Positions 1 through 5,869 of a stretch of 7,947 bases of DNA are shown here, piece by piece. The translations under genes were made by a program, and so were the position numbers. Below the pieces are notes generated by a model. That model was not told the origin of the DNA and did no database searches. It saw only the letters and a program-made list of their open reading frames with translations. The DNA is from Merdiplasma sp045118075 (GTDB lineage: Bacteria > Bacillota > Clostridia > Lachnospirales > Lachnospiraceae). Positions within the stretch are counted from its first letter, which is position 1; each line of letters starts with the position of its first letter. The stretch is taken from assembly GCA_045118075.1 (NCBI GenBank), contig JBGUOI010000132.1:1-7947 (forward strand), written 5' to 3'.

Positions 1-376
1 CATAGAGCTTTTTTCTGAAGTCAGCCAGAAAGATCCGCTTTCCGGTCCGCTGCTGGGCCGCAGTCCGAATCAGGTCAGCCACCGTAACGCCGGGAATCTC
101 AACAGGGCTTTGGAAAGACAGGAAAAGGCCGGCTCTGGCGCGTGCTTCCACACTCTCGTTTGTAATGTCCTGGCCGTTAAAAATGATCTTCCCGCCCGTG
201 ACCTGATAAGCAGGATGGCCCATCAGCGCGTTTCCCAGCGTGGACTTGCCGGCTCCGTTAGGTCCCATCAGGACATGGACCTGTCCGGGTCCGATCTCAA
301 GGTCTATCCCATGAAGGATCTCTTTCCCGTCTGCATCAGCTTTCAGGCTTTTGATCTCCAACAGTTTTTCGCTCAT
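1..376 (-). CDS. sufC: Fe-S cluster assembly ATPase SufC (N-terminal part, cut by window edge)
   Basis: This is the ABC-type ATPase of the SUF iron-sulfur cluster assembly machine, a cytoplasmic protein that works with SufB and SufD. The 125 visible residues start MSEKLLEIKSLKA. They carry the Walker A motif GPNGAGKST at residues 38-46 and the Q-loop in LSFQSPVEIPGV (Q89). The pattern MGHPAYQVTGG followed by the FQSP(V/A)EIPGV segment is diagnostic of SufC rather than of a general transporter ATPase. The ABC signature, Walker B and the C-terminus lie beyond the left edge. The start is the ATG at 374-376, with GGAG at 387-390 upstream. The gene is first in its unit, 90 nt from the converging edge of the upstream prsW-like gene. 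It is preceded by its own promoter with dyads that suggest Rrf2/IscR-type control. sufB and sufD are expected next but cannot be seen. Confidence 0.93.
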   Translation of the reverse strand, partial: MSEKLLEIKSLKADADGKEILHGIDLEIGPGQVHVLMGPNGAGKSTLGNALMGHPAYQVTGGKIIFNGQDITNESVEARARAGLFLSFQSPVEIPGVTVADLIRTAAQQRTGKRIFLADFRKKLY

Positions 377-427
377 ATTGTATCCGCTCCATTTCCTACG
401 ATTTTACTAGGTTTTTGTGTCAAACTA

Positions 428-456
428 ATACTAGTATATTGGTAGGAATATGTCAA
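428..456 (-). promoter_or_regulatory. sufC promoter with overlapping dyad
   Basis: On the minus strand there is a perfect -35 TTGACA (451-456), a 17-nt spacer and a -10 TAGTAT (428-433, 4 of 6 matches). The -10 sits inside the 10-bp palindrome ATACTAGTAT (428-437). A second inverted pair, TTCCTAC at 393-399 and GTAGGAA at 442-448, flanks the start region. Dyads over a suf promoter fit repression by an Rrf2-family Fe-S sensor such as IscR. That assignment is inference, since no regulator gene is in the window. Confidence 0.6.
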
Positions 457-480
457 GGGATATCTTCTAGAAGATATCCC
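457..480 (-). terminator. 24-bp perfect palindrome over the prsW stop codon, possible terminator
   Basis: GGGATATCTTCT (457-468) is followed directly by its exact reverse complement (469-480). As RNA it folds into a 10-bp stem with a CTAG loop. It includes the stop codon of the PrsW-family gene (467-469) and abuts the -35 of the sufC promoter. The downstream tail in the minus direction is only modestly T-rich (TTGACATATT), so termination is plausible but not strong. It could equally be a protein-binding dyad. Confidence 0.45.
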
Positions 481-1192
481 TCTTATTCAGGCCTGCGGCC
501 CCGATATATTCATCTTCTCTGGAAAAACGCCTGACAGACCGCCAGGCAGCGATATCCATCACGATAACGAACACGATGAAAATAAGAAGAGCATATTCAT
601 TCTCGATCGAAAGCAGGTAATCATACAGTCCGTGAAGCAGCGTGGGGACAAGTACGCTCATAAAAAGGAGGCTTCCCGCCCGCTCGGGCTGTCCGTGGGA
701 GGTCTCATACCTGGCTTTCCCGTAGTAATATCCCATGTAGATTCCGAAGATGCAGTGTCCCGGAATCGAAAGAACCGCTCTGACAAAGGCTGTTCCCAGG
801 CCGGAAACGACCACATAGAAAATGTTTTCGATTGCCGCGAAGCCTAAAGAGACGGTCACGGCGTAGACGATCGCATCGAACCGGTAATTGAATTCGGGGT
901 CATTCCATGTCTTTTTCTTCAGGAAAAAGTACTTGCATCCCTCTTCAACCAGGGCTACCCCGATGAAATTCTCGAGCAGCACCATGACTCCCATATCCAG
1001 TCCGGACCTGTAGAGCAATATGGCCGCCAGTTCTTCAAGGGCGATGGCCGGTATGGCACTGATAACTCCCCACCATAAAAGCCGTCTGATCATTCCGGCC
1101 GGTTCCTTCTCGATTTTGTCCAGCCTGTAGATCCCCGTCAGGAGCGCCAGGGGAGGGACGACCGCCGCGATGACCATAATAATGAAATTCAT
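467..1192 (-). CDS. PrsW family intramembrane metalloprotease
   Basis: A 241-residue multi-pass membrane protein of the PrsW/CAAX-like intramembrane protease superfamily. The best known member, Bacillus PrsW, makes the first cut in an anti-sigma factor (RsiW). The conserved motifs are all present in order: VEEGCK (E83, E84, K87), GFAAIEN (E122, N123), the histidine in IPGHCIFG (H146) and LHGLYD (H187, D191). About seven to eight hydrophobic segments surround them, beginning with the first 20 residues. The start at ATG 1190-1192 has AGAAAGGA about 8 nt upstream. The gene follows the repeat lipoprotein on the same strand but is separated from it by a strong terminator, so its transcription must come from read-through or from a weak promoter near that terminator. 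No sigma/anti-sigma pair lies in the window, so the substrate is unknown. The family call is firm, but naming it prsW would claim a function not shown. Confidence 0.88.
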   Translation of the reverse strand: MNFIIMVIAAVVPPLALLTGIYRLDKIEKEPAGMIRRLLWWGVISAIPAIALEELAAILLYRSGLDMGVMVLLENFIGVALVEEGCKYFFLKKKTWNDPEFNYRFDAIVYAVTVSLGFAAIENIFYVVVSGLGTAFVRAVLSIPGHCIFGIYMGYYYGKARYETSHGQPERAGSLLFMSVLVPTLLHGLYDYLLSIENEYALLIFIVFVIVMDIAAWRSVRRFSREDEYIGAAGLNKRDIF

Positions 1193-1217
1193 GGAAAGAT
1201 CCTTTCTGCTGACTGCT

Positions 1218-1246
1218 AAAAACCCCTCTCTGCACGCAGAGAGGGG
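1218..1246 (-). terminator. Intrinsic terminator after the repeat lipoprotein gene
   Basis: CCCCTCTCTG (1223-1232) pairs with CAGAGAGGGG (1237-1246) around a 4-nt loop, a 10-bp GC-rich stem. In the minus direction the stem is followed at once by TTTTT (1218-1222). This is a textbook Rho-independent terminator for the gene ending at 1295. It lies 26 nt before the start of the PrsW-family gene and could therefore also limit that gene's expression. Confidence 0.88.
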
Positions 1247-1294
1247 AAATGGGTTATGTTTCCGAACTTAGTATACGGTCCGACTTATTCAACA

Positions 1295-1957
1295 TCAGCC
1301 AAACAGTTTGCTAAGCAGAGAAGTAGCTTTCTCAGCAGCGGAAACCGCTTCAGCGGGAGTTTCCGGAACTTCGGTAGCAAGCTCTTCAAGAGCTTCGTCA
1401 GCTTCTGTAGAGATTTCTTCTACAGACTCTACAGCTTCCTCAGCCTCAGAAGCGATCTCTTCTACAGACTCGCCGGCCTCGGATACGAACTCTTCAACAG
1501 CTTCCTGAGCCTCGGTAACCGCTTCTTCAACTGTCTCGGCAACTTCGCTGACAGCTTCTTCAACTGCCTCAGCAGCTTCAGTTGCAAGCTCTTCAGCGGC
1601 AGCTGCTGCGGCACCTGCCATCTCAGCTACAGACTCAACGCCTTCGCTGGTAGCTTCAAGAGCCTCGGTCGTGGCTTCTTCAACTGTCTCAGCAGCTTCG
1701 GTAGCGATCTCTTCTACGCTCTCAGCAGCCTCGGTGGTGATCTCTTCAACCGTCTCGGCGGCTTCACTGACAGCTTCTTCAATGGCTGCAGCTGCTTCTG
1801 TCTCAGGAGCGGCGGCCTCAGTGGCGGCAGCTTCTGTTGTCTGTGCCTGTGTCTCAGCCTGCGTAGGAGCTTCCGTTTCTTTCTTCTTAGCACATCCGGA
1901 AGCCGCTGTCGCGACCATAGCAACGCTCAGAACCAGTGCCCATACTTTCCTTCTCAA
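1295..1957 (-). CDS. Lipoprotein built of 11-residue alanine/glutamate-rich repeats, function unknown
   Basis: I do not recognise a named family. I place the start at the TTG at 1955-1957, because AAAGGAGG (1966-1973) sits 8 nt upstream; the frame stays open to 2023, but that part overlaps the promoter. The 220-residue product has a lipoprotein signal (RRK, hydrophobic stretch, lipobox ASGC, lipidated Cys22), then KKK and a T/E/A/Q-rich linker to about residue 63. Residues 64-205 are tandem hendecads such as TEAAESVEEIA, SEVAETVEEAV and TEAQEAVEEFV, with phase breaks at 108-125 (18 residues) and 170-183 (14 residues). The end is more hydrophobic (ATSLLSKLFG). The protein is very acidic and predicted to be almost wholly helical. 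Eleven-residue repeats are known to give amphipathic helices or right-handed coiled coils, as in LEA-like proteins and apolipoproteins. The inferred product is a rod or membrane-lying helix anchored on the outer face of the cell membrane. Confidence 0.8.
   Translation of the reverse strand: MRRKVWALVLSVAMVATAASGCAKKKETEAPTQAETQAQTTEAAATEAAAPETEAAAAIEEAVSEAAETVEEITTEAAESVEEIATEAAETVEEATTEALEATSEGVESVAEMAGAAAAAAEELATEAAEAVEEAVSEVAETVEEAVTEAQEAVEEFVSEAGESVEEIASEAEEAVESVEEISTEADEALEELATEVPETPAEAVSAAEKATSLLSKLFG
1343..1768 (-). repeat. Degenerate 33-bp tandem repeat coding for hendecads
   Basis: The DNA keeps a 33-bp period. For example, 1691-1723 and 1724-1756 align over their whole length with a handful of differences, mostly at third codon positions. 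Two blocks of four regular 11-residue units each (1637-1768 and 1451-1582) are separated by an alanine-rich interruption. Later units (1343-1450) are less regular. This pattern suggests growth by duplication of 33-bp units followed by selection on the protein. Confidence 0.8.
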
Positions 1958-1965
1958 TTTAGTTT

Positions 1966-1973
1966 CCTCCTTT
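1966..1973 (-). promoter_or_regulatory. Strong Shine-Dalgarno that fixes the TTG start of the lipoprotein
   Basis: AAAGGAGG on the minus strand lies 8 nt before the TTG at 1955-1957. No ATG or GTG is as well placed, and the next residues (RRKVWALVLSVAM) make a proper lipoprotein signal peptide. Confidence 0.8.
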
Positions 1974-1994
1974 CGAGCACACAAAGATAATAGA

Positions 1995-2023
1995 ATTATA
2001 ATTCCAGTTGAACAATTTTTCAA
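1995..2023 (-). promoter_or_regulatory. Near-consensus promoter of the lipoprotein gene
   Basis: The -35 TTGAAA (2018-2023), a 17-nt spacer and a perfect -10 TATAAT (1995-2000) lie upstream of the lipoprotein start, giving a leader of about 30 nt. This is a strong sigma-A-type promoter, so the lipoprotein is probably made in quantity. It is placed directly after the MBL hydrolase gene, with no convincing terminator between them. Confidence 0.75.
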
Positions 2024-2039
2024 TCACTAAATCCTTTTC

Positions 2040-2687
2040 TTAAAAAAGTTTTCCCGTCACATTGATATCCGGCGAAACATGCTTTCTGAATTCGTCTTCA
2101 TCCGCCCTGTTTCCGACGATACTTCCGTAATGCGTGGGGATGCAGACCGAAGGCCGGATGCAGTTGACCGCTGCCGCCGCATCTTTCGCATTCATCGTAA
2201 ATTTACCGCCGATCGGTACAAGCGCAATGTCACACCTGACCGCCTTAACTTCCTTTGTGGCGTCTGTATCTCCGGCCACATAGATCCTGAAGCCGTCAAC
2301 AGTCACAATATAACCGACCCATCCTTTCCTGCGGGGATGGAAGGGCTTAAGCGTGTTGCAGGCGGCAACCGCTTCCACCTGAAGGCCGCATGCCTCTTTT
2401 TTCTCTCCCGGGGAAAACAGGACGATTTTGTCTTTCGCAATTCCCGTGAGGCTTAGCTGCCCGCTCATGGATGCCGGCGCGGCAAGAATCGTATCCTCCT
2501 TACAGATATTCCGGATACTGTCCGGATCGAAGTGATCGCCGTGTTCATGAGTGACAAACACGATATCGGCATCCTTCGGCGTACTTTTGATCTCGATCGG
2601 ATCAAAATAAATGACCTTCTGCGCACCGATCCGGATACTGCTCTGGGTATTGACGCTGATCACTTCCACCAGCTCATTCAGGTTCAT
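2040..2687 (-). CDS. MBL-fold metallo-hydrolase
   Basis: A 215-residue cytoplasmic protein of the metallo-beta-lactamase fold. The main metal motif THEHGDH lies at residues 46-52 (H47, H49, D51, H52). The other ligand positions fit D140 in the AGDTD motif and H186 in PTHYG. NTLKPFHPRRKGWVGY (111-126) is the segment typical of small UlaG/UPF0173-like MBL proteins, with H117 as a possible active-site residue. The substrate cannot be read from the sequence. The start is the ATG at 2685-2687, and its AAGGAGG (2695-2701) overlaps the TAA stop of yvcK (2700-2702). The two genes are 12 nt apart and very likely co-transcribed and translationally coupled. No clear terminator follows; there is only a 5-bp A/T stem near 2031-2046. 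Confidence 0.88.
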   Translation of the reverse strand: MNLNELVEVISVNTQSSIRIGAQKVIYFDPIEIKSTPKDADIVFVTHEHGDHFDPDSIRNICKEDTILAAPASMSGQLSLTGIAKDKIVLFSPGEKKEACGLQVEAVAACNTLKPFHPRRKGWVGYIVTVDGFRIYVAGDTDATKEVKAVRCDIALVPIGGKFTMNAKDAAAAVNCIRPSVCIPTHYGSIVGNRADEDEFRKHVSPDINVTGKLF

Positions 2688-2694
2688 ACGCTGT

Positions 2695-2701
2695 CCTCCT
2701 T
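2695..2701 (-). promoter_or_regulatory. Shine-Dalgarno of the MBL gene overlapping the yvcK stop
   Basis: AAGGAGG on the minus strand shares two bases with the TAA stop codon of yvcK and lies 7 nt before the ATG of the hydrolase. Ribosomes ending yvcK would be well placed to restart. Confidence 0.75.
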
Positions 2702-3647
2702 ACTCGTTTTCCATCAGAAAGCTGAAGATCAGATAAGCCGTCTTCAGCGCATTATGCCGGATGGCACCATTCTCTATGGCAAAGATGTCTCCTTCAATGA
2801 TCCGGGTGCCCAGTTCCTTCACCGCCTGCTTGTCCAGTCTCACCAGGGTCTTCTTTTCAAGCTCAAGGTATTTGGCTGTGACCGCGGGGTCCACCAGACC
2901 GTTATTGGCCACGACTGCTTCGATGGATCTGCCGCCCAGGTACTTGTTCAGGACAGCTACATGATCACTGACATTGTAGCCGTCTGTCTCGCCCGGCTGG
3001 GTCACCAGGTTGGACACATACATCAAAGGTGCACGAGTCCTGCTCAGCGCGTCTTTCACCTGATCCGCAAGCAGATGCGGAAGGATGCTGGTGTACAGAC
3101 TGCCGGGGCTGAATATGATCAGGTCAGCATCCATGATATGATCCGTCACCTCTTTGCTCACCTGAATATCGTGGTCATAAGCCAGGCGGCGGATATGGCG
3201 GATATTCGCGCTGACCTCCTCTTCACCGAAATAATCCCTGTCAGAGCTTTTGCCGACCAGTTCTACTTTCTCCTCCGTAAGCGGGAGCACCGTGCCTTTC
3301 ACTTCCAGAAGGCTGCACATATAGCGCGCCGCCTCCGAAAGGCTTCCTTTCAGGTCGATCAGCGCCGCAAGCAGGATATTCCGGACAGGATGATTCTCAA
3401 GCGAACCGGCTTTGGAAAAGCGGTAAGACATGAGGCGGATAAAATCCTCGTCAGCATTGGCCATTGCCAGCAGAACTTTTCCGATGTCGCCGACAGCCGG
3501 AATATCAAGTTCTTCCTTGAGTTTTCCGGTGCTGCTGCCGTTGTCGGTCACTGTGATGACAGTCGTCACATCAACGGGAAAGAGCTTTAGTCCGGAAAGC
3601 AGACACGATAATCCCGTTCCGCCGCCGAATACAGTGATCTTCTTCAT
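2700..3647 (-). CDS. yvcK: YvcK-type gluconeogenesis/cell-envelope factor (CofD-like fold)
   Basis: The 315-residue product belongs to the YvcK/CofD-like family. In Bacillus and other Firmicutes, YvcK binds UDP-sugars and is needed for growth on gluconeogenic carbon sources and for normal cell shape. The N-terminal glycine-rich motif ITVFGGGTGLSCLL (residues 4-17), the TVTDNGSSTG segment, the FSPGSLYTSILPHLL motif and the NLVTQPGETDGY motif are all characteristic. The ATG at 3645-3647 is chosen because AAAAGAGG (3655-3662) lies 7 nt upstream and the glycine-rich motif follows directly. An ATG at 3663-3665 would put that ribosome site inside the gene. The length matches the family (about 315-320 residues). 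In many Firmicutes yvcK lies between rapZ and whiA; here its partner is an MBL hydrolase and neither of those genes is in view. Confidence 0.92.
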   Translation of the reverse strand: MKKITVFGGGTGLSCLLSGLKLFPVDVTTVITVTDNGSSTGKLKEELDIPAVGDIGKVLLAMANADEDFIRLMSYRFSKAGSLENHPVRNILLAALIDLKGSLSEAARYMCSLLEVKGTVLPLTEEKVELVGKSSDRDYFGEEEVSANIRHIRRLAYDHDIQVSKEVTDHIMDADLIIFSPGSLYTSILPHLLADQVKDALSRTRAPLMYVSNLVTQPGETDGYNVSDHVAVLNKYLGGRSIEAVVANNGLVDPAVTAKYLELEKKTLVRLDKQAVKELGTRIIEGDIFAIENGAIRHNALKTAYLIFSFLMENE

Positions 3648-3728
3648 ATACGGTCCTCTTTTCATTGAATATTGATTAGTCATCGTGTAAAGTGATAATA
3701 AAGGGAAGTTTTTCTTACCCTTCTTACT

Positions 3729-3756
3729 ATTATAGAGAAAAGCTCTGAACAATCAA
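3729..3756 (-). promoter_or_regulatory. Probable promoter of the yvcK-MBL operon
   Basis: On the minus strand a perfect -10 TATAAT (3729-3734) is preceded by a 16-nt spacer and a -35 TTGATT (3751-3756). The leader to the yvcK start would be about 75 nt. No convincing riboswitch or attenuator structure was seen in that leader. Confidence 0.65.
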
Positions 3757-3774
3757 TCACTTTCATTCTTTATC

Positions 3775-3796
3775 TGACAGGTTTCTTTGCCTGTCA
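3775..3796. other. Dyad in the divergent intergenic region
   Basis: TGACAGG (3775-3781) and CCTGTCA (3790-3796) are exact reverse complements separated by 8 nt. The dyad is upstream of the secreted-protein gene and just beyond the -35 of the yvcK promoter. It could be an operator for either direction or a short hairpin in the leader of the plus-strand operon. No clear plus-strand promoter was found; the best guess, CTGAAC-17-CTTTAT at 3745-3773, is weak. Confidence 0.35.
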
Positions 3797-3817
3797 AACC
3801 GGAAAGGAGATTCTTTT

Positions 3818-5218
3818 ATGAAAAGACTTTTCTGCACTCTCCTGTTATGCGCGGCTGCGTCTGTCCCCTGCGCGGCATCAGAGATCCCGGCCGTCTACGA
3901 CATCACCGCTTCTTCCACACTTTCGGGCGGCGGCTATGACAGCTGGAACCTGTGGGATTACGACACCTCGACAGCATGGGTGGAAGGTGTTCCCGGAAAC
4001 GGGATCGGCGAGTACGTCACCTTTACGGTTCCCGAAGGGACCGTGATCACCGGCGGTGTCATCCGTCCGGGCTACACCAAAAGCTATGACCTCTTTTTTA
4101 AGAACGCGGCTCCCCAAATGATGCGTTTTGAAGTCGATATGGATGCCAGAAGCCTGGATCTTTCTGATTACGTATGGAATTATAACGATTGTCTGGGCGG
4201 CATTGATTTTACATTCAACACACCTCTCACCAGCAGCGGCAGTGTATGGGCTTTCATCGATTCGGTCAGAGGCGGAAACACTTACGAGGACACCTGCATC
4301 AGCGAACTTCGGCTATACGGATACTCTTCCGATACAAATACCGGAACGCAGCAAAACGATTCGGATTCAACGGAACAGGCAGCCCAATCCCTGTGCAGCA
4401 TGCTCAGTTCTTTCTATTCCTGGTATGTTGCCGCCGGTTACGGCGGTTCTTCGGGGCCTGTCTACACCGACCTGGGCGTCGAAGACCTCACTCCCGGGCA
4501 GCGCGCTTTCATGCTCTACTGGTACCAGTATCATATGGACGATCCCCGGATCAGCCCGTATGACCAGGAGAACAACATGATCACCCGGCCGCTGATGGAG
4601 CAGATTCAGCGGGAGCTGTTCGGGGAAGCACAAGACAGTGTCTGGCTCGAATACACTGCTCACTACGCCGACTATCAGTCAGGTGATATCTGGCTTTCCC
4701 CGTCGACCGGAGATTTCGGCGATGCCGGCCCCTTCTATTTTGCAGAACCGGACTATACTTACCGGGAGCAGGATGCAGGCGACATGTCCGGTCCGCTGAT
4801 GGTCTATCATAGTTCTTCCGGTACATATGAGGTGAGCGGCCGTTACCGGATCTGGTATACAAAAAACGGAACAGCCGGTTCCGGTACGGCACCGGCGATC
4901 AAATTCCTGGAGCTGATCGTAGAACCTGATGCCGGCCCCTCGTCCGACACCGGTTACACGTCCGATCCCGGGTACGGAACGGATACAGTCTACACGCTCG
5001 ATGAGCTCAGGGAAAAAGCACTTAACTACTGTGAAATTGAACTCGGTTACCGTCCGTCCTATGCGGACGCCTCCTACGATGACAACGGAATGATCAGTCT
5101 GCATCTCTACGACATCGGTGAATTCAGCACATTTACGACCGCATGGCTGAGTGTCAATGAATACGGAGTAGGACATGATGCCATCATGGGCGGAGAGATC
5201 GATCTGAGAAATTATTGA
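3818..5218 (+). CDS. Secreted protein with N-terminal NADase-type glycan-binding (discoidin-like) domain
   Basis: A 466-residue exported protein. Residues 1-21 form a signal peptide (MKRLFCTLLL, then CAAASVPCAAS); the Cys18 context (SVPC) is not a good lipobox, so a secreted rather than lipidated product is expected. Residues about 27-168 match the galactose-binding-like fold found in NADase-type glycan-binding domains: ASSTLSGGGYDSWNLWDYDTSTAW is followed by VEGVPGNGIGEYVTF, the GYTKS turn, the KNAAP segment and a closing ISELRLYGYS. Residues 170-190 are a polar linker. Residues 190-370 hold a conserved-looking but unrecognised region, and 371-390 a Gly/Ser/Asp-rich linker. A small C-terminal module (391-466, LHLYDIG ... 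SVNEYGVG ... GGEIDL) resembles one seen at the ends of other clostridial exported proteins. No catalytic motif was recognised. The start at ATG 3818 has AAAGGAG 8 nt upstream. Inferred role: binding of surface or host glycans. The gene leads the kinase-MATE operon. Confidence 0.75.
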   Translation: MKRLFCTLLLCAAASVPCAASEIPAVYDITASSTLSGGGYDSWNLWDYDTSTAWVEGVPGNGIGEYVTFTVPEGTVITGGVIRPGYTKSYDLFFKNAAPQMMRFEVDMDARSLDLSDYVWNYNDCLGGIDFTFNTPLTSSGSVWAFIDSVRGGNTYEDTCISELRLYGYSSDTNTGTQQNDSDSTEQAAQSLCSMLSSFYSWYVAAGYGGSSGPVYTDLGVEDLTPGQRAFMLYWYQYHMDDPRISPYDQENNMITRPLMEQIQRELFGEAQDSVWLEYTAHYADYQSGDIWLSPSTGDFGDAGPFYFAEPDYTYREQDAGDMSGPLMVYHSSSGTYEVSGRYRIWYTKNGTAGSGTAPAIKFLELIVEPDAGPSSDTGYTSDPGYGTDTVYTLDELREKALNYCEIELGYRPSYADASYDDNGMISLHLYDIGEFSTFTTAWLSVNEYGVGHDAIMGGEIDLRNY

Positions 5219-5236
5219 AAACAAGGGAGGAAAAAC

Positions 5237-5869
5237 ATGAGAATCATCACAATCAGCCGTCAGTTCGGCAGCGGCGGAAGGGAACTTGGCAAACGCCTGG
5301 CCGATGTTCTGGGATTTGATTATTACGACAGGGAGATCATCGATACCCTTGCCGAGCGGCAGAACCTTGATCCGGAATATGTCCGTTCAGAACTGTCCTA
5401 TCATGGCTGGAATCACGTGCATCTCACCTATCACAGCAGTTTTTCAACGGTCATGCCGGTCTCCTCACTGAAGACGCAGCTCATGTCCCAGGAGCGTGAA
5501 CTCATCCGGCAGATTCCCGAGTCCGGAAACGATTTCATAATCATCGGACGCAATGCCGACGTGATTCTGGAAGAATATAAACCGTTCCGCATTTTTGTCT
5601 GCGCAAGCCTTGAAGACCGCCTTGCCCGGTGTATGGAGCACGAAAAGAAAAGGCCGGTTGACGAACAGCTGCCGGAAAAACAGGTCCTGAAAAACATAAA
5701 GCGTATCGACAAAGAACGTATCCAGACAAGGGAGATTCTGACCGGCAGGGATCTTTCGGATATGAGTACCTATGACATGACCGTGAATGCAGGCGGCAGA
5801 AACATGAAAAAACTGGCGCAGGCAGTGGGTGAATTTGCGCTGCGGTGGTTCGAGGAAGAGACAGAATGA
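5237..5869 (+). CDS. Cytidylate kinase-like family protein
   Basis: A 210-residue P-loop protein of the cytidylate-kinase-like group (Pfam Cytidylate_kin2 type), not the housekeeping Cmk. The start TISRQFGSGGRELGKRLA (residues 5-22) is the family's variant P-loop. It is followed by YYDREII (29-35) in the nucleotide-monophosphate position and IIIGRNADVIL (101-111), which corresponds to the family's GRxAD strand. IDKERIQTREILTGRDL (157-173) covers the lid, and YDMTVNAGG ends the core. The family is expected to phosphorylate a nucleotide or another small molecule, but the substrate is not established. GGGAGG lies 6 nt before the ATG. The gene starts 18 nt after the secreted protein's stop and ends by sharing ATGA with the MATE gene, so it is clearly part of one operon. 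Confidence 0.87.
   Translation: MRIITISRQFGSGGRELGKRLADVLGFDYYDREIIDTLAERQNLDPEYVRSELSYHGWNHVHLTYHSSFSTVMPVSSLKTQLMSQERELIRQIPESGNDFIIIGRNADVILEEYKPFRIFVCASLEDRLARCMEHEKKRPVDEQLPEKQVLKNIKRIDKERIQTREILTGRDLSDMSTYDMTVNAGGRNMKKLAQAVGEFALRWFEEETE

Noticed and set aside
110..445. Plus-strand open frame opposite sufC
   Set aside because: It overlaps clear SufC coding sequence and its promoter, with no sign of a real product.
1256..1990. Long plus-strand open frame (244 residues, rich in Ser, Phe, Leu, Cys, Gly) opposite the lipoprotein gene, and a second at 1671-2030
   Set aside because: Both are antisense by-products of the 33-bp coding repeat, which keeps stops out of other frames. The minus frame has the promoter, ribosome site, signal peptide and terminator.
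1958..2023. Longer N-terminus for the lipoprotein starting at 2023
   Set aside because: It would begin inside the -35 element and put a non-signal segment ahead of a good lipoprotein signal peptide; the Shine-Dalgarno favours 1957.
2532..3590. 352-residue plus-strand open frame opposite yvcK
   Set aside because: It lies antisense to a well-recognised YvcK and the start of the MBL gene, and its translation matches no family pattern I know.
3648..3752. Longer N-terminus for YvcK starting at 3752
   Set aside because: It would include the promoter -10 and the ribosome site. The family begins just before the ITVFGGGTG motif.
5267..5290. P-loop of the kinase-like protein lacks the usual GK(S/T) ending, suggesting a dead enzyme
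   Set aside because: The GSGGRELG form is normal in this cytidylate-kinase-like family, so it is not evidence of inactivation.
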